From assembly GCF_026586795.1 (NCBI RefSeq), contig NZ_JAPFGY010000016.1, positions 17,726 through 81,725 of the forward strand: DNA of 64,000 bases. The letters are read 5' to 3'. The notes under the pieces are model-generated. The model was not told where the DNA came from. It did no database searches and saw only the letters and a list, made by a program, of their open reading frames with translations. Both the position numbers and the translations under genes were made by a program. How positions within the stretch are numbered: position 1 is the first letter of the stretch; each line of letters opens with the position of its first letter. Positions 37,448 through 46,431 of this stretch are shown here, in pieces. This stretch comes from Erythrobacter sp. WG. Its GTDB lineage: Bacteria > Pseudomonadota > Alphaproteobacteria > Sphingomonadales > Sphingomonadaceae.

Positions 37448-38878
37448 CTACTTCATCATTCGTCCCGCCGCAGCCTCGGTTGCCTTGCCGTAGGGCGGCT
37501 TCAACCCGCCCAGCTTGGCGATATCGATCTTCGGCTGATGATAGATTGCCCGCGCGTGGCTGAACTCGCGAAAGCCCTCGATCGCGTGATAGCTGCCCAT
37601 GCCGGACGGTCCGACCCCGCCGAAGGGCAGGTCCTCCATCGAGACGTGGAAGACCACGTCGTTGGTGGTCACCCCGCCCGAGATCGTGCGGGTCAGCACG
37701 CGCTCCTGCTCGGCGCGGTCCTCGCCGAAGTAGTAGAGGCCCAGCGGGCGGTCGTGTTCGTTGATGTATTCGATCGCCTGGTCGACCGCCTTGTAGGTCA
37801 TCACCGGCAGGACGGGACCGAAGATCTCCTCCTGCATCACGGTCATGTCGTCATTGACGCCGCACAGCACGGTCAGCGGCATCTTGCGCTGGTTGGCATT
37901 GCCGAAGTCCTCGCCCGCCGGATTGACCTCGATCACCTCGGCGCCCTTGTCGCGTGCGTCGGCGATGAGGCCCTGAAGCCGCTCGAAATGGCGGTCGGAG
38001 ACGATCGAGGCGTAGTCGTCATTGTCGAGCAGGCGTGGATACATCGCCGCCGCCGCGCCCGTGACGCCCGCGACCGCTTCGTCGGCCTTGTCCTCGGGCA
38101 CCATCAGGTAATCGGGTGCGAGGCAGATCTGGCCCGCGTTCATCATCTTGCCGATCGCGATCCGCTCGCCCGCCTTGGCGAAGTCGGCGCTGCGGCCCAT
38201 CACCACCGGCGACTTGCCGCCGAGTTCGAGCGTCACCGGCACGAGGTTCTCCGCCGCCGCCTGCATGACGCGGCGCCCGGTTGCGGTCGAGCCGGTGAAG
38301 ACGAGGTGATCGAAGGCGAGCGAGGAGAACGCCGCCGCCACCTCCGGCCCGCCGGTGATGACCGCGACTTCCTCGGGCTGGAAATATTGCGCGGTGAGCT
38401 CGGCCATCAGCTCGCTGGTGCGCTCGGTGAATTCGGACGGCTTGATCATCGCCCGGTTGCCCGCCGCGAGCACCTGCATCAGCGGCCCGAAGGCGAGCTG
38501 CACCGGGAAGTTCCACGGGCTGAGGATACCGATCACGCCCTTCGGTTCGTAGCGGACTTCGGCCTTCGCGCCCATCAGCCCCAGCGGGAACTGCACCTTG
38601 CGCTTCTCCGGCCTCGACCAAGCATCGATGTGCTTCAGCGCATGGCGCCCTGCCCCGACGGTCGCGGCAATGTCGGTGAGCATCGACTGGTGGTGCGAGC
38701 GGTTGCCGAAATCCGCGCTCATCGCCTTGGCGAAATCATCGCCGTGATCCTTCACCAGCGCCATCGCGCGGCGGATGCGGTCCTTCCTTTGCGAGAGCGG
38801 CTCTGGGCGCGAGGCGGTGAAGGCGGCGCGCTGGCGCGCCAGCAGGGCTTCGAGTTCTGCGCGGCGGTCGTCGGCCAT
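37448..38878 (-). CDS. Coniferyl-aldehyde-dehydrogenase-like NAD(P)-dependent aldehyde dehydrogenase
   Basis: 476 residues. It oxidises an aldehyde to the acid using NAD(P). Catalytic Cys252 (NAGQICLAPDY) and Glu218 (TLELGGKSPV) are present, with GILSPWNFPVQL and the VFTGSTATGRRV cofactor loop. The class matches coniferyl aldehyde dehydrogenases (short, lacking the C-terminal arm of many ALDHs), but the true substrate is open. ATG 38878 is favoured by AGGGAG seven bases upstream; ATG 38899 is an alternative. Divergent from the thiolase gene. Confidence 0.85.
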   Translation of the reverse strand: MADDRRAELEALLARQRAAFTASRPEPLSQRKDRIRRAMALVKDHGDDFAKAMSADFGNRSHHQSMLTDIAATVGAGRHALKHIDAWSRPEKRKVQFPLGLMGAKAEVRYEPKGVIGILSPWNFPVQLAFGPLMQVLAAGNRAMIKPSEFTERTSELMAELTAQYFQPEEVAVITGGPEVAAAFSSLAFDHLVFTGSTATGRRVMQAAAENLVPVTLELGGKSPVVMGRSADFAKAGERIAIGKMMNAGQICLAPDYLMVPEDKADEAVAGVTGAAAAMYPRLLDNDDYASIVSDRHFERLQGLIADARDKGAEVIEVNPAGEDFGNANQRKMPLTVLCGVNDDMTVMQEEIFGPVLPVMTYKAVDQAIEYINEHDRPLGLYYFGEDRAEQERVLTRTISGGVTTNDVVFHVSMEDLPFGGVGPSGMGSYHAIEGFREFSHARAIYHQPKIDIAKLGGLKPPYGKATEAAAGRMMK

Positions 38879-39038
38879 GTCGTTCTCCCTCTCGGACATG
38901 AATGCGTTTCGATTTGCGACCAGTTTGCGGGAAAGCGCGGCCCGGCGCAAGCAGCAAGACCTTCGGCCGATTGCCAATGCCGCATTGCAGCACTACATCG
39001 CCCGGCTCATCACTGTTCCCTCCACGAGGATGCACGCC

Positions 39039-40235
39039 ATGACCCAGCTCTCTCCCGCCGATCCCATCGTGATCCTCTCCTACGCCCGCACCCCGATGGG
39101 GGCGATGCAGGGCGCCCTGTCGGAAGTGAGCGCGACCGATCTCGGCGCCATTGCGGTCAAGGCCGCGGTCGAGCGTGCGGGCGTGGCGGTCGAGGATATC
39201 GACCGCGCCTATATGGGCTGCGTGCTGCCCGCGGGCCTCGGTCAAGCCCCAGCCCGCCAGGCGGCGATCAAGGCGGGGCTGCCGCTCTCGGTCGAGGCGA
39301 CCACCGTCAACAAGGTCTGCGGCTCGGGGATGCAGACCCTGATCATGGGCGCCGAGGCGCTGGCGAGCGGCACCATCGACGTGGTCGTCGCGGGCGGAAT
39401 GGAAAGCATGACCAACGCGCCCTACCTCCTCAAGAAGCACCGCTCGGGCGCGCGGCTCGGCCATGACACGGCCTATGATCACATGTTCCTCGACGGGCTC
39501 GAGGACGCCTACGAGCCCGGCCGGGCGATGGGCACCTTCGCGCAGGAGACCGCCAACCAGTACCAGATGACCCGCGAGGAGATGGACGCCTATTCCATCG
39601 AGAGCCTTGCGCGCGCCAACAAGGCGATCGCCAGCGGCGCCTTTGCCGAAGAGGTGGTGCCGGTGACGGTCTCGACCCGCGCCGGCGATGTGGTCGTCGA
39701 ACATGATGAACAGCCCGGCAAGGGCCGCCCCGACAAGATCCCGCAACTGAAGCCCGCCTTCGCCAAGGACGGCACCATCACCGCCGCGACCTCCTCCTCG
39801 ATCTCCGACGGCGCCGCCGCGCTGGTGCTGACCCGCGCGAGCGTCGCCGATGCGAAGGGCCTGTCGCCGGTCGCCAAGGTGGTCGCCGTCGCTGCGCACG
39901 CCCAGGCACCCGCGCAGTTCACCACCGCGCCGATCCCGGCGATCCAGAAGGTGCTCGCCAAGGCCGGCTGGGGCGTCGACGACGTCGACCTTTTCGAGGT
40001 CAACGAGGCCTTCGCCTGCGTCGCGATGTTCGCGATGCGCGACCTCGGCATCCCGCACGAGAAGATCAACGTGAACGGCGGCGGCACGGCGCTCGGCCAC
40101 CCGATCGGCGCGAGCGGCGCGCGGATCGTGGTGACGCTGATCAACGCGCTCAAGCAGCAGGGCAAGACCCGTGGCGTCGCGAGCCTGTGCATTGGCGGCG
40201 GGGAAGCGACGGCAGTGGCGGTCGAGCTCGTCTGA
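39039..40235 (+). CDS. Acetyl-CoA C-acetyltransferase (thiolase)
   Basis: 398 residues. It condenses two acetyl-CoA or cleaves acetoacetyl-CoA. Active-site Cys94 (VNKVCGSGMQT), His354 (GGTALGHPIGASGAR) and Cys384 (SLCIGGGEATA) are all visible. GAGGA at 39026-39030 supports ATG 39039 rather than ATG 39030. Without a neighbouring phaB or paa gene, the biosynthetic or degradative direction cannot be told. Confidence 0.93.
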   Translation: MTQLSPADPIVILSYARTPMGAMQGALSEVSATDLGAIAVKAAVERAGVAVEDIDRAYMGCVLPAGLGQAPARQAAIKAGLPLSVEATTVNKVCGSGMQTLIMGAEALASGTIDVVVAGGMESMTNAPYLLKKHRSGARLGHDTAYDHMFLDGLEDAYEPGRAMGTFAQETANQYQMTREEMDAYSIESLARANKAIASGAFAEEVVPVTVSTRAGDVVVEHDEQPGKGRPDKIPQLKPAFAKDGTITAATSSSISDGAAALVLTRASVADAKGLSPVAKVVAVAAHAQAPAQFTTAPIPAIQKVLAKAGWGVDDVDLFEVNEAFACVAMFAMRDLGIPHEKINVNGGGTALGHPIGASGARIVVTLINALKQQGKTRGVASLCIGGGEATAVAVELV

Positions 40236-40310
40236 GGGCGCGCATCCGGGGCCTCACCTCGCTTCGTGATACGCCCCTTGCGGGTCGCGTGTCCTGAGGG
40301 AGGGAAAATC

Positions 40311-40408
40311 ATGAAGAAACAGAAAGCGCGCACGGCGCGGACGGCTCCTTCACGGCGGCCTCCGACAGCGGCGAGAGCGTGACCGTCAAGCCGAAGCCCG
40401 CATCCTGA
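40311..40408 (+). pseudogene. Possible frameshifted remnant of a small gene
   Basis: A strong Shine-Dalgarno (AGGGAGG, 40299-40305) precedes ATG 40311, whose frame runs only 23 residues to TGA 40380-40382. A shifted frame continues in protein-like sequence (DGSFTAASDSGESVTVKPKPAS) to TGA 40406-40408. A single-base loss near 40340 would join the two. It could also be a chance short frame. The rest of 40236-40435 holds nothing I recognise. Confidence 0.3.
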
Positions 40409-40435
40409 CGCGCTGGTAGGCCATGCCGGGTGGCG

Positions 40436-40921
40436 TCACCCGTCGCCCGGCAGGCGTTCCGATCCGTAGAGTCGCTCGGCGCTGATCCAGCCCTTGCGGC
40501 CTTCGATGTCGACTTCGCACCAGCCTTCGCGGCAGGCCTTGAGGCGGGTAACGACCCCGGGCTCGGCGCGCCACTTCACCGCCGTGGCAGCGGAAGGCCC
40601 GGCCCGTACTTCGGCAAGTTCCTTGCCGATCACCAGCCCGCCGCGCGCGGGGTCGAGCTGGCTCGCCGCGATCCAGCCCTGTTCGCCCGCCTCGTCCTCG
40701 ACGAGTCGCCAACCTTCGCGGATACGCACCACCTTCACCGGCAGGCCCTTGCGGACATAGACCCACGCGACCGGATATTCGGCGCTGGGTCCGACGCGCA
40801 TATTGACCTTCTCGTAGCGCAGCGTCGCCCAATAGGGGAGCACACGGTCCTGCGCCGTCAGCGGTGCAGCGAGGAGCGCGAGCAAAGCGGCGAAAGTTGT
40901 CCAGAAGCGCAAGAGTGCCAT
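40436..40921 (-). CDS. Exported protein with two bacterial SH3 domains
   Basis: 161 residues. A signal peptide (MALLRFWTTFAALLALLAAPLTAQ, cleavage near residue 23) is followed by two SH3b units: residues about 35-90 (VNMRVGPSAEYPVAWVYVRK, GWRLVEDEAGEQGWI) and about 100-155 (AEVRAGPSAATAVKW, GWCEVDIEGRKGWI). Such domains often bind cell-wall peptides, so a periplasmic or wall-associated role is likely. It is divergent from the hydroxyacid dehydrogenase gene. Confidence 0.85.
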   Translation of the reverse strand: MALLRFWTTFAALLALLAAPLTAQDRVLPYWATLRYEKVNMRVGPSAEYPVAWVYVRKGLPVKVVRIREGWRLVEDEAGEQGWIAASQLDPARGGLVIGKELAEVRAGPSAATAVKWRAEPGVVTRLKACREGWCEVDIEGRKGWISAERLYGSERLPGDG

Positions 40922-41020
40922 CGCCCCAGCACTAGCCTGCAGGCGCGCAAGGTTTCAAGGGCCGCGCTGCGACGACTGCTGCCTTGACCGAGAAGGCATC
41001 GAAGGATTAGCCGTCTCAGC

Positions 41021-42031
41021 ATGACCCTGCGCCCCGCCCGACCGCTCGCCAGCCCCCCGCGCGTGATCGTCACCCGCCATCTGATGCCGCAGGTCGAGGC
41101 GCGGATGCGCGAACTGTTCGACGTGGTGCTGAACGAGGCAGACGCGCCGATGACCCGCGATGCGCTCGCCGCCGCGATGCAGGATTGCGACGTGCTGGTG
41201 CCGACCGTAACCGACCGCATCGATGCCGAGCTGATCGCTGGCGCGGGCGAGCGCCTGGGCCTGATCGCCAGCTTCGGCGCCGGCACTGAGCACATCGACC
41301 TTGCCGCCGCCGCCGAGCGCAAGATCATCGTCACCAACACGCCGGGCGTGTTCACCGACGACACGGCCGACCTTGCGATGGCCGCGATCATCGGCGTGCC
41401 GCGCCGCATTCGCGAGGGTATCTCGCTGGTGCGCCGGGACAATTGGACCGGCTGGGCGCCCTCCGGCCTTCTCGGAAGGAAGCTCGCGGGCAAGGTGCTC
41501 GGGATCGTCGGCATGGGCCGCATTGGTCAGGCGGTCGCGCACCGTGCGCGCGCATTCGGGCTGGAGATCGCCTACTATAACCGCAAGCGCCTGCCCGAGG
41601 CGCTCGAGCGGATGCTGGGCGCGCGCTATGTTGCCGATGTCGACACGCTGATGGCCGAGGCCGATATCCTCACCCTGCACTGCCCGCTCACCGAGGAGAC
41701 CCGCCACCTTGTCGATGCGCGGCGTATCGCGCTGATGAAGCCGGGCAGCTGCATCGTTAACACCGCGCGCGGCGAGCTGATCGACCAGGAGGCGCTGATC
41801 GCCGCGCTGGAATCCGGCCACCTCGCGGGCGCCGGGCTCGACGTCTATCCCGAGGAGCCGAAGGTCGATCCGCGCCTCATCGCCCACCCCAACGTCATGA
41901 CCCTCCCCCACATCGGCAGCGCGACTGCCGAGGGACGCGAGGATTCGGGGCACAAGGTCATCGCCAACATCCGCATGTGGGCCGACGGGCACAGGCCCCC
42001 CGATCAGGTGCTGACCGCGCTGGTGCGCTGA
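41021..42031 (+). CDS. D-2-hydroxyacid dehydrogenase (glyoxylate reductase-like)
   Basis: 336 residues. NAD(P)-dependent D-isomer-specific dehydrogenase with the Rossmann loop GIVGMGRIGQAVA and the catalytic triad Arg250 (NTARGEL), Glu279 (YPEEPKVD) and His297 (LPHIGSAT). The substrate may be glyoxylate/hydroxypyruvate or another 2-oxoacid. ATG 41021 gives a normal N-terminus; no strong ribosome-binding site is seen. It ends immediately before a convergent gene. Confidence 0.9.
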   Translation: MTLRPARPLASPPRVIVTRHLMPQVEARMRELFDVVLNEADAPMTRDALAAAMQDCDVLVPTVTDRIDAELIAGAGERLGLIASFGAGTEHIDLAAAAERKIIVTNTPGVFTDDTADLAMAAIIGVPRRIREGISLVRRDNWTGWAPSGLLGRKLAGKVLGIVGMGRIGQAVAHRARAFGLEIAYYNRKRLPEALERMLGARYVADVDTLMAEADILTLHCPLTEETRHLVDARRIALMKPGSCIVNTARGELIDQEALIAALESGHLAGAGLDVYPEEPKVDPRLIAHPNVMTLPHIGSATAEGREDSGHKVIANIRMWADGHRPPDQVLTALVR

Positions 42032-42397
42032 TCAGTCGTCGAGGTGCGCAGCGATGCGTGCCCACTCGGACTTGAGGTGATGATCGATCGTCAGCCGGTT
42101 GACGATGCGCGAGGGTATGGAGCGCCGCCGCGCAAGCACCTGCTCGCGAACGAAGTCCTCCGGCCAGCCCGCCCATTCCCCGGCAACGCTGCGCAGAATC
42201 GCTCCGAATGCCGGTGCCACCTCGTGCATCAGGATATCCTCGGCCTCACTGGCCGAAAAGCCACCGGCCCGGATAACCTCCGCGATCCGACGGTCGTGCG
42301 ACGCATCGAACGCGGTATCGAGAAACAGGTCCGAAAGCGCACACCACACCGGCAGGCGGCACGCGACCTCCGCTTCGGAGAGCTGCGCCGTTGGCAA
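42032..42397 (-). CDS. Conserved hypothetical protein (DUF7079-like)
   Basis: 121 residues, predicted soluble and helical. It opens with a CRLPVWCALSDLFLDTAFD pattern that I associate with the DUF7079 family of uncharacterised proteins. The start is TTG 42397 five bases after the upstream gene; there is no earlier ATG in frame and the next Met is deep in the protein. It is co-directional with the nitronate-monooxygenase-like gene and probably in one transcript. Function unknown. Confidence 0.7.
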   Translation of the reverse strand: MPTAQLSEAEVACRLPVWCALSDLFLDTAFDASHDRRIAEVIRAGGFSASEAEDILMHEVAPAFGAILRSVAGEWAGWPEDFVREQVLARRRSIPSRIVNRLTIDHHLKSEWARIAAHLDD

Positions 42398-42402
42398 TGC
42401 GC

Positions 42403-43806
42403 TCAGTCCCCCGTCAGGATCCGCTCGACCAGCTCGCCCACGCTCGGCGTGTAGCCGTTGGAGAAGAACGGATCGGTCTTGAACCGGTACGCCGCGTGCC
42501 CCGCGAAAGCGAGGTTCCTGTCAGGATCGTCGCCGTGGGCGATGTCCTGCAAGGTCTTCTGGATGCAGAAGCTCCTCGGGTCGGCGAGGCGCCCGGTGGT
42601 GTAGTCGTCGTGGTCCTTCCAGCTCGAGAACTGGCAGTGCGAGAGGCACCCCATGCAGTCCTGCTGGTCCTGCCGGATGGTGTCGCGGGCCTCCGGCGTC
42701 ACGAAGACGATGGTGCCTTCGGGGGTCTTCAAGGGCTCGGTGTGCCCGGCGCGCATCCACATCTCGGCGCGCGCCTTGTCCTCCGGGCGCACCCAGAAGT
42801 TGCGGGCCTTGCCCTCCTCGCCGAGCTGGACGGTGCCCTCCTCCTCGCCGCGTTTCCATGCGGGGATCTGGCGCTCCGAGCGGTGCATCAGGTCGTAGAG
42901 GAACGGGGTCTTGACCGCGCTCGAATAGAAGCCGGTGGGCGAGAACTTGTGAAGCAGCACGTCGCCCGGCTCGACGTCGCGCAGCATATCCTTCCAGATC
43001 TGCGGGATCGGGCTTTCGCGGGTGAGCAGCGGGCGGGTGCCGAACTGGAAGGCGATCGTGCCGAGTTCGGGATTGTCGATCCAGTCGTTCCATTCGCGCA
43101 GGTACCACACGCCGCCGGCCATCACGATCGGCACGTCGTCGCTCACGCCCTCGGCGCGCATCGTCTCGCGCAGCGCCTTCACGCGCGGGAACGGGTCCTC
43201 AGGTCTGGTCGGGTCCTCGGCATTGGACAGGCCGTTGTGCCCGCCCGCCAGCCACGGGTCTTCATAAACCACCGCTGCCATCAGCGCGGCGACCTTGTGA
43301 TAGGAGCGCTTCCACAAGGCGCGAAAGGCGCGTGCGGAGCTGACAATCGGGAGGTAGCTGACGTTGAAGCGCGCGGCGATCTCGGCGAGCTTGTAGGGCA
43401 TCCCCGCCCCGCAGGTGACGCCCGTCACCAAACCGCGGGTGCGTTCCAGAACGCCTTCGAGCACGGCCTGCGCGCCGCCCATCTCCCACAGCACATTGAT
43501 GTTGATCGCGCCGCGGCCATTCGCGATCTCGTAGGCCTTCTTGACCTGCGTGGTCGCCCCTTCGATCGCGTAGCGGATCAGCTCCTGGTGGCGTTCGATC
43601 CGGGTCGCGCCGTGATAGATCTGCGGGATCGGGTTGCCATTCGCGTCGTAGCTGTCGGCATTGACCGCGCTGACCGTCCCGATGCCTCCCGCGGCGGCCC
43701 AGGCACCCGAACTTGCGTGATTGGTGGCCGACACGCCCTTGCCGCCTTCGACCAGCGGCCAGACCTCGCGACCGCCATAGACGATCGGCTTCAATCCCTT
43801 GAACAA
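42403..43806 (-). CDS. Nitronate monooxygenase family (2-nitropropane dioxygenase-like) protein
   Basis: 467 residues, longer than the 320-350 of simple NMO enzymes. The TIM-barrel flavin domain is seen in ASSGAWAAAGGIGTVSAV, LVTGVTCGAGMPYKLAEIA and PIVMAGGVW, with FQFGTRPLLT. A C-terminal extension has a Cys cluster (DCMGCLSHCQFSSW and SFCIQK) absent from classic members, perhaps binding metal. The start is TTG 43806 with AGGGGA seven bases upstream. Real substrate unknown. Confidence 0.8.
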   Translation of the reverse strand: MFKGLKPIVYGGREVWPLVEGGKGVSATNHASSGAWAAAGGIGTVSAVNADSYDANGNPIPQIYHGATRIERHQELIRYAIEGATTQVKKAYEIANGRGAININVLWEMGGAQAVLEGVLERTRGLVTGVTCGAGMPYKLAEIAARFNVSYLPIVSSARAFRALWKRSYHKVAALMAAVVYEDPWLAGGHNGLSNAEDPTRPEDPFPRVKALRETMRAEGVSDDVPIVMAGGVWYLREWNDWIDNPELGTIAFQFGTRPLLTRESPIPQIWKDMLRDVEPGDVLLHKFSPTGFYSSAVKTPFLYDLMHRSERQIPAWKRGEEEGTVQLGEEGKARNFWVRPEDKARAEMWMRAGHTEPLKTPEGTIVFVTPEARDTIRQDQQDCMGCLSHCQFSSWKDHDDYTTGRLADPRSFCIQKTLQDIAHGDDPDRNLAFAGHAAYRFKTDPFFSNGYTPSVGELVERILTGD

Positions 43807-43904
43807 CGAACAGTCCCCTCTGCGCCGGCATTGGCGCGGTGCTTATCGAAAAATCGCCATAGTGCGCGCCGCCCTGCTCCGCAACCACACGGGATAGGCA
43901 CACG

Positions 43905-44636
43905 TCAGGCGGCGGCACACACCTTGATCGCTTCCGGCTCGCGGCGGGCTGGGCCTTTCTGGAAACGTGCAAAATAGCCCTTGATGTCAGGCCTCTCGAT
44001 ATATTCGACCAATACGTATCCGACCGCCTCGAACTCGCAGAACAGCAGGGTGTGCGGCAAGCCGTGGCTGCCCGCCCGGCTTTCGCTCTCGACCACCACG
44101 ATCTGCCCGCCCGCATTCAAGGCCGGCCACATGTTCCACAGGAAGGCATAGGGCTCGGTCACCTCGTGGTACATGTGGACCATGAAGATGCGGTCGAAGC
44201 TGTCAGGGGGGAGCTGCGGATTGTCTATGGCGCCGAGCTTAATCGAGATGTTCTCGAGCCGCTCGCGCTCGACCCGGCGGCCGAGGCGGTCCAGGGCCTC
44301 GCGGCTGATGTCCTGCGCCAGCACCCGCCCGTCCTTGCCGACCCGCTCGGCGAGGCGAACGGTGTAATAGCCCTCCCCCGCCCCCAAATCGGCGACGGTC
44401 ATGCCCGGCCGCATGTCGGCGAGGTCCATCACAACCTGCGCCTCGCCGCGCTCGTCGCGGGCATCCTCATTCGAGAACTGGTTGGAGACCACAGCGGCAA
44501 CCTTGCGATCGGGCGCGGGAAAGGCGAGCGCGGTTTCGGGGCGCTGGGGCCCGCCCGCCGCCATCCGGTCGCAGCCACCGGCAAGTCCCGCGCCGAGCAC
44601 GGCCACAATGCCAAGCAGCGCGCGTGCGGAGATCAT
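43905..44636 (-). CDS. Lipoprotein-like SAM-dependent methyltransferase
   Basis: 243 residues. An N-terminal hydrophobic segment ends in LAGGCD, a lipobox-like site with Cys22. The remainder is a class I SAM-methyltransferase fold: motif I VADLGAGEGYYTVRLAERVG, then VLAQDISREAL and FDRIFMVHMYHEV. A surface-attached methyltransferase is unusual because SAM is cytoplasmic; a membrane anchor facing the cytoplasm is another reading. It starts four bases after prfB. Confidence 0.78.
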   Translation of the reverse strand: MISARALLGIVAVLGAGLAGGCDRMAAGGPQRPETALAFPAPDRKVAAVVSNQFSNEDARDERGEAQVVMDLADMRPGMTVADLGAGEGYYTVRLAERVGKDGRVLAQDISREALDRLGRRVERERLENISIKLGAIDNPQLPPDSFDRIFMVHMYHEVTEPYAFLWNMWPALNAGGQIVVVESESRAGSHGLPHTLLFCEFEAVGYVLVEYIERPDIKGYFARFQKGPARREPEAIKVCAAA

Positions 44637-44640
44637 CGGC

Positions 44641-45768
44641 CTACTCGACGTCCTCGATTTCGACCTTCTCGCCCGTCACGCGCTGTGCGAGCGCGGCCGA
44701 GATGAAGGGATCGATGGCGCCGTCGAGCACCGCGTCGGGCGTGTTCGAGACGACCCCGGTCCTGAGGTCCTTGACCATCTGGTAGGGCTGCAACACGTAG
44801 GAGCGGATCTGGTGGCCCCAGCCGATGTCGCTTTTTGCGGAATGCTCGGCGCTGGCAGCCTCTTCGCGCGCGCGCATCTCGGCCTCGTAGAGCCGCGCCT
44901 TGAGCATGTTCATCGCGATTTCGCGGTTCTTGTGCTGGCTGCGGTCCTGCTGGCTGGCGACGACGATGCCGGTCGGCTGGTGGGTGATGCGCACCGCCGA
45001 ATCCGTGGTGTTGACGTGCTGTCCGCCCGCGCCGGACGCGCGGTAGGTGTCGATCTTGAGGTCGGCGGGGTTGATCTCGATCTCGAAGCTGTCGTCGATC
45101 ACCGGATAGACCCACACGCTCGAGAAGCTGGTATGGCGCCGCGCCGACGAGTCATAGGGGCTGATGCGGACAAGGCGGTGGACGCCGCTCTCGGTCTTGG
45201 CGTAGCCATAGGCGCCGTCGCCCTTGATGAGCAGCGTCGCCGACTTGATCCCCGCCTGTTCGCCTGCCTGATACTCGACCGTCTCGACCTTGAAGCCGCG
45301 CCGTTCGGCCCAGCGGCCGTACATCCGGAACAGCATCTCGGCCCAGTCCTGGCTCTCGGTGCCGCCTGCGCCGGCGTGGATTTCGAGATAGGTGTCGTTG
45401 CCGTCCGCCTCGCCAGAGAGCAGCGCCTGGACCTTGTCCGCGTCCGCCCGGTCGGCCAGCGCGGCGAGGGTCGCAAGGCCGTCCTCGACGATCGCGTCCT
45501 CGCCCTCGGCCTCGCCCATCTCGATGAACTCGACCGCATCGGCCATTTCGGCGGCGATCTCGTTCACCGTGTTGACCGCCGTCTCGAGCGTCTTCTGCTC
45601 GCGGCTGATCGCCTGCGCCTGCTTGGGATTGTCCCACAGGTTCGGGTCCTGCACCCGCGCGTTCAGCTCGTCCAGACGGCGCAGCGCGCGCTCCCAGTCG
45701 AGCGACAGGCGCACCAGCGCCAGCGCGGCCTCGATCCGGTTAATGTAAGCCTGGGCCTCGGCCCGCAT
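44641..45768 (-). CDS. prfB: Peptide chain release factor 2
   Basis: 375 residues. It terminates translation at UGA and UAA. The GGQ motif is at 248-250 (SGAGGQHVN) and the stop-codon recognition tripeptide is SPY at 203-205 (RISPYDSSARRHTSF), in place of the SPF of E. coli. The N-terminus reads through without the in-frame UGA and programmed frameshift found in E. coli prfB. The gene precedes the lipoprotein methyltransferase gene. Confidence 0.96.
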   Translation of the reverse strand: MRAEAQAYINRIEAALALVRLSLDWERALRRLDELNARVQDPNLWDNPKQAQAISREQKTLETAVNTVNEIAAEMADAVEFIEMGEAEGEDAIVEDGLATLAALADRADADKVQALLSGEADGNDTYLEIHAGAGGTESQDWAEMLFRMYGRWAERRGFKVETVEYQAGEQAGIKSATLLIKGDGAYGYAKTESGVHRLVRISPYDSSARRHTSFSSVWVYPVIDDSFEIEINPADLKIDTYRASGAGGQHVNTTDSAVRITHQPTGIVVASQQDRSQHKNREIAMNMLKARLYEAEMRAREEAASAEHSAKSDIGWGHQIRSYVLQPYQMVKDLRTGVVSNTPDAVLDGAIDPFISAALAQRVTGEKVEIEDVE

Positions 45769-45848
45769 GGGACAATCCTTCGACGGGTAAGCGTGATGAG
45801 GCCGAAGCGCTTAGCGCTGCCGGCGCGATTGTAAAGCGCGCGGGGCGC

Positions 45849-46388
45849 CTACTTCTTCCTGAGCGCCTTCACCGCGGCAAGGGTCTGTTCGACATGGCCG
45901 CGATAGTCGGGGTTCGAATGGACCGCCACGATCCTGCCGTCCTGCGCGATGACGTAGGAGGTGCGCGAGGTGAGGCCCGATGTGCCGAGCGCCACGTCAT
46001 AGGCCTTGGCGACATCGGCGCTGGCGACGCCGACGGGGAATGCGTCGCGGCATTCCTTGCGGCTGAAATCCTTGAGGGTGGCTATGTCATCCGCCGACAT
46101 CCCGATGACGCTTGCGCCGGCTGCCTTGAACTGCGGCATCGCCTCGGCAAAGGCATTGGCCTCGAGCGTGCAGCCCCGGGTGAAGGCCTTGGGGTAGAAG
46201 TACAGCACCACCGGCCCCTTCGCGAGCGCGGCCTTCAAAGCGAAGCCGAACTCCTTGCCGGCGAGCGCCGCCCTGGTGGAGAAGACCGGCGCCTTGCTCC
46301 CCTTGGGAAGCTCGGCCGAGGCGGAAGAGGCGCTGGCGAGACCTGCCAGAGCGAGGGCCGCGAAGGCGGCGTTGCGAAGCTGTTTCAT
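45849..46388 (-). CDS. Exported peroxiredoxin (BCP/AhpC-TSA type)
   Basis: 179 residues. A signal peptide (cleavage after ASSASA, about residue 25) is followed by a thioredoxin-fold peroxiredoxin with peroxidatic Cys73 (YPKAFTRGCTLEANAF) and a possible resolving Cys113. It reduces peroxides, here in the periplasm. BCP-type enzymes are normally cytoplasmic, so export is a notable variant. It lies between prfB and the PBP1A gene, in the same direction. Confidence 0.85.
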   Translation of the reverse strand: MKQLRNAAFAALALAGLASASSASAELPKGSKAPVFSTRAALAGKEFGFALKAALAKGPVVLYFYPKAFTRGCTLEANAFAEAMPQFKAAGASVIGMSADDIATLKDFSRKECRDAFPVGVASADVAKAYDVALGTSGLTSRTSYVIAQDGRIVAVHSNPDYRGHVEQTLAAVKALRKK

Positions 46389-46431
46389 GCGCTCTCCAAC
46401 GTGGGTGCTTGGCGAAGTGTTCCAGCCGGCT

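Noticed and set aside
44641..45768. Programmed frameshift in prfB
   Set aside because: The frame is continuous from ATG 45768; no in-frame UGA and no CUUUGA-type slippery site near codon 25.
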